From the NCBI GenBank assembly GCA_002348005.1, contig DDYQ01000205.1, positions 10,570 to 26,326 on the forward strand: a stretch of 15,757 nt of DNA, in the 5' to 3' direction. This stretch comes from Desulfobacteraceae bacterium UBA2230. Lineage in GTDB: Bacteria; Desulfobacterota; Desulfobacteria; Desulfobacterales; Desulfosarcinaceae. How positions within the stretch are numbered: position 1 is the stretch's first letter; every line of letters begins with the position of its first letter. Position numbers and translations under genes: made by a program. The notes beneath the pieces were generated by a model, which was not told the origin of the DNA, searched no databases, and was given only the letters and a program-made list of their open reading frames with translations. Below are positions 13,876 through 15,757 of the stretch, in pieces.

Positions 13876-14634
13876 ATGCAGCATACTGCCAAACGTCCAT
13901 TTTTCATCCTGGGTATCATGATCCTGTTGGTCGGCACCTTTGCAGCCCAGGCGTGGGCGGATCAGTACATCAAGCAAAAACAACACACCGGCCCGTTCCA
14001 GATCATGGGCCGTACAGAACCGGCAAAAGACGAGATTAATGAAATCTGGATCAGCGGCCGCAAAGCCCGGTTCGATTCTCCGGAAGACTCGACCATCGTG
14101 GATATGGACAAGAAAACAATGGTCACAATCAACCATGTCGATAAAACTTACTCCGAAGCGCCATTAGGACAACTCGCGGGTATGCTGGGTGAGGCCTCCG
14201 AGGCAGCTTCGGGTGAAGAAAACCAGCAGATGCAACAGGCATTTCAGGCCATGGCGGCAGCTATGATGAAAACCGAAACCCAGGTGGTCGATACGGGCGA
14301 AAAGAAAAAAATCAAAAACTGGAACTGCCGCAAGTATCAGGTTACCATGAAGATGGGCATGGGGCAGGTGGTTTCAGAAATTTGGGCCACCGAAGATATC
14401 AAGGTCGACCCCGAGCTTTTTACCGCCATGCAGAGTGCAATGGCCGCCAATCAGCCCGGAATGTCCCAGACGACTGAAGAGCTGAAAAAGATAAAGGGCT
14501 TCCAGGTTCTATCCAGCAGCACCACTCAGACCATGGGCACCTCGGTTCAATCCAGCGTCGAAGTATTGGAAGTAGCCACCAAGAGCGCTCCGGCCGATCT
14601 GTTTAAAATCCCGACCGGCTATAAGAAAGAATAA
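13876..14634 (+). CDS. Exported methionine-rich protein, DUF4412-like
   Basis: The 252-residue product starts with a clear signal peptide: basic residues Lys6-Arg7, a hydrophobic core at about 9-24, and Ala-Trp-Ala before a predicted cut at Ala28/Asp29. The mature part looks mostly beta-stranded, with Glu-Ile-Trp-Ile-Ser-Gly-Arg-Lys-Ala-Arg-Phe-Asp near the start and a later Trp-Asn-Cys-Arg-Lys-Tyr-Gln-Val-Thr-Met. This layout resembles DUF4412 envelope proteins of unknown function; the family call is from memory of the pattern. The central part is rich in Met and Gln, and there is a single mature cysteine. ATG 13876 is chosen because AAAGGAA precedes it and it places the signal peptide at the N-terminus; the frame is open upstream, including ATG 13843 without a good ribosome-binding site. 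It converges with the metal ATPase gene. Confidence 0.8.
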   Translation: MQHTAKRPFFILGIMILLVGTFAAQAWADQYIKQKQHTGPFQIMGRTEPAKDEINEIWISGRKARFDSPEDSTIVDMDKKTMVTINHVDKTYSEAPLGQLAGMLGEASEAASGEENQQMQQAFQAMAAAMMKTETQVVDTGEKKKIKNWNCRKYQVTMKMGMGQVVSEIWATEDIKVDPELFTAMQSAMAANQPGMSQTTEELKKIKGFQVLSSSTTQTMGTSVQSSVEVLEVATKSAPADLFKIPTGYKKE

Positions 14635-14858
14635 TGCCCTGAGCGATATCCGGTTAACAAATGGTAAAATTTCGAAATCTTAAGATATGGTGTATCAAGT
14701 CTTGCTTGAAGGGCGCCAAACGCCGGATGCCGGCCGCGGTACCATCTCTTTATCCATGATCCCGTTTGATGTCGAAGCGTGCACAATGATCATCGTCCAT
14801 GCGGCATTCGGCAGCCACGCGCACCCTTGAATTTCGGTTCCCGGATCGCACGTGTAAT

Positions 14859-15757
14859 TCAGCTCCGAACCTTTCCCAAGGTCCGGGTGGCGTTCACGAC
14901 TGCGATCAAGGCCGTACCCATATCGGCGAATACCGCCTCCCACATACTGGCCAAGCCGAAGGCGCCGAAGCCCACAAAAACGGCTTTAACAATCAGTACC
15001 ATTACGATGTTCTGCCATACGACCGACCGCGTCTTGCGGGAGATGGCGATCGCTTCAGCTATTTTGTCCAGAGAATCGGTCACGATCACCACATCGGCGG
15101 TTTCTATGGCGGCTGCCGATCCTGCTGAGCCCATGGCCACTCCCACATCGGCACGCGCCAGCACGGGCGCATCGTTGATACCGTCGCCGACGAAAGCGAG
15201 CTTTCCGGTATGATCGCTTTCTTTTAATATCTGCTCGAGGAGGTGAACCTTCTGTTCGGGCAGCAGGTCGGCATGAAAACGATCGAGATGAAGCTGCCGG
15301 GCAACCCGCTCCGCGGCACAAGCATTGTCACCCGTCAACATGTCGATTCTGCGGACGCCGATGTGGCGCAATCGTTCAATCGCCTTGCTGGCGCCATGCC
15401 TGATTTGATCGCCGATGACGATATAACCGACATATGTGTCATCCACGACCACGTGGGCCACCGTACCCTCCAGGGCGCAGATACTGTGCGCGATCTTCTC
15501 CTGATGCAATAATGCATCATTGCCCACCAGAATACGATGCCCGTTCCATTGCGCCCGCACGCCGCTGCCCGCCATCACGGTATGCCCGGTCACCTCCGAA
15601 GAATCCATGACACCGCCGCTTTCGGCAAAGGCGCGTGAAATTGAGGTGGCGATGGGATGGGTCGAGTGCAGTTCCGCGGCGGCGGCGAAGGCCAGCAGCT
15701 GTTCTTCGGAATAGCCGTTCGTCGCCACGACCTGATCCACCACGAAGATGCCGCGGG
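14859..15757 (-). CDS. P1B-type heavy-metal ATPase, C-terminal part (Zn/Cd class)
   Basis: About 299 residues of the C-terminal half of a metal-exporting ATPase are present; the rest is cut by the right edge. The first visible codons encode Arg-Gly-Ile-Phe-Val-Val, which normally follow directly after Asp-Lys-Thr-Gly-Thr-Leu-Thr, so the phosphorylated aspartate lies just outside. Visible landmarks are the P1B His-Pro motif (Ser-Thr-His-Pro-Ile-Ala), Met-Leu-Thr-Gly-Asp-Asn, Gly-Asp-Gly-Ile-Asn-Asp-Ala-Pro and two final transmembrane helices. A lysine in the penultimate helix (Val-Lys-Ala-Val) and an aspartate in the last one (Phe-Ala-Asp-Met-Gly) are the metal-site residues of the ZntA/CadA (P1B-2) group. 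It is therefore expected to export Zn2+, Cd2+ or Pb2+ across the inner membrane. Its stop is 224 bases from the convergent exported-protein gene, with no clear terminator between. Confidence 0.93.
   Translation of the reverse strand, partial: RGIFVVDQVVATNGYSEEQLLAFAAAAELHSTHPIATSISRAFAESGGVMDSSEVTGHTVMAGSGVRAQWNGHRILVGNDALLHQEKIAHSICALEGTVAHVVVDDTYVGYIVIGDQIRHGASKAIERLRHIGVRRIDMLTGDNACAAERVARQLHLDRFHADLLPEQKVHLLEQILKESDHTGKLAFVGDGINDAPVLARADVGVAMGSAGSAAAIETADVVIVTDSLDKIAEAIAISRKTRSVVWQNIVMVLIVKAVFVGFGAFGLASMWEAVFADMGTALIAVVNATRTLGKVRS

Noticed and set aside
14695..14709. Short hairpin after the exported-protein gene, considered as a terminator
   Set aside because: The stem has only 5 bp, there is no T-run, and it lies 60 bases past the stop codon.

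Overview
This window reads as a bacterial chromosome segment of moderately high GC. Genes are tightly packed, Shine-Dalgarno sequences are clear, and there is an exported protein with a Gram-negative-style signal peptide. There is no rRNA, tRNA, CRISPR array, transposase or phage gene. The gene mix (GlgE-type glucan locus, a CBS-less GMP reductase, an acidic HEAT-repeat protein, a small exported DUF4412-like protein) would fit a Desulfobacterota (deltaproteobacterial) genome, but that assignment is an inference made without any database search.

Layout. Positions 1-163 hold the tail of an unrecognised gene, closed by a strong intrinsic terminator. A small membrane protein (minus strand) and a DUF378-type membrane protein (plus strand) follow, divergently arranged. 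A hairpin at 945-968 separates the latter from the convergent sugar-metabolism operon. That operon runs leftward from about 8886 to 977 in the order malQ (4-alpha-glucanotransferase), treS-mak fusion (trehalose synthase plus maltokinase), glgB (branching enzyme), ROK-family sugar kinase (probable glucokinase). Gaps are only 13 to about 50 bases. glgE (maltosyltransferase) starts on the other strand at 9201, so a 314-bp divergent regulatory region at 8887-9200 serves both arms.

Together these genes encode the GlgE route to alpha-glucan. TreS interconverts trehalose and maltose, the Mak half phosphorylates maltose to maltose-1-phosphate, GlgE adds maltosyl units to an alpha-1,4-glucan, and GlgB puts in the branches. 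MalQ and the ROK kinase would recycle maltodextrins and glucose back to hexose phosphate. No glgC, glgA/glgM, treY/treZ, otsA/otsB or debranching gene lies in the window, so the source of trehalose or maltose-1-phosphate must be encoded elsewhere.

The right part (11204-15757) is a set of independent genes. It holds a CBS-less GMP reductase with a palindrome-rich upstream region, a tiny four-cysteine protein with an unusually strong ribosome-binding site, a HEAT-repeat protein with a highly acidic tail, an exported methionine-rich protein resembling DUF4412, and the C-terminal half of a P1B-type (Zn/Cd class) metal ATPase cut by the window edge.

I did not find a clearly new multi-gene system. 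The most novel-looking items are the 62-residue double CxxxxC protein and the undescribed palindromes in the upstream regions.
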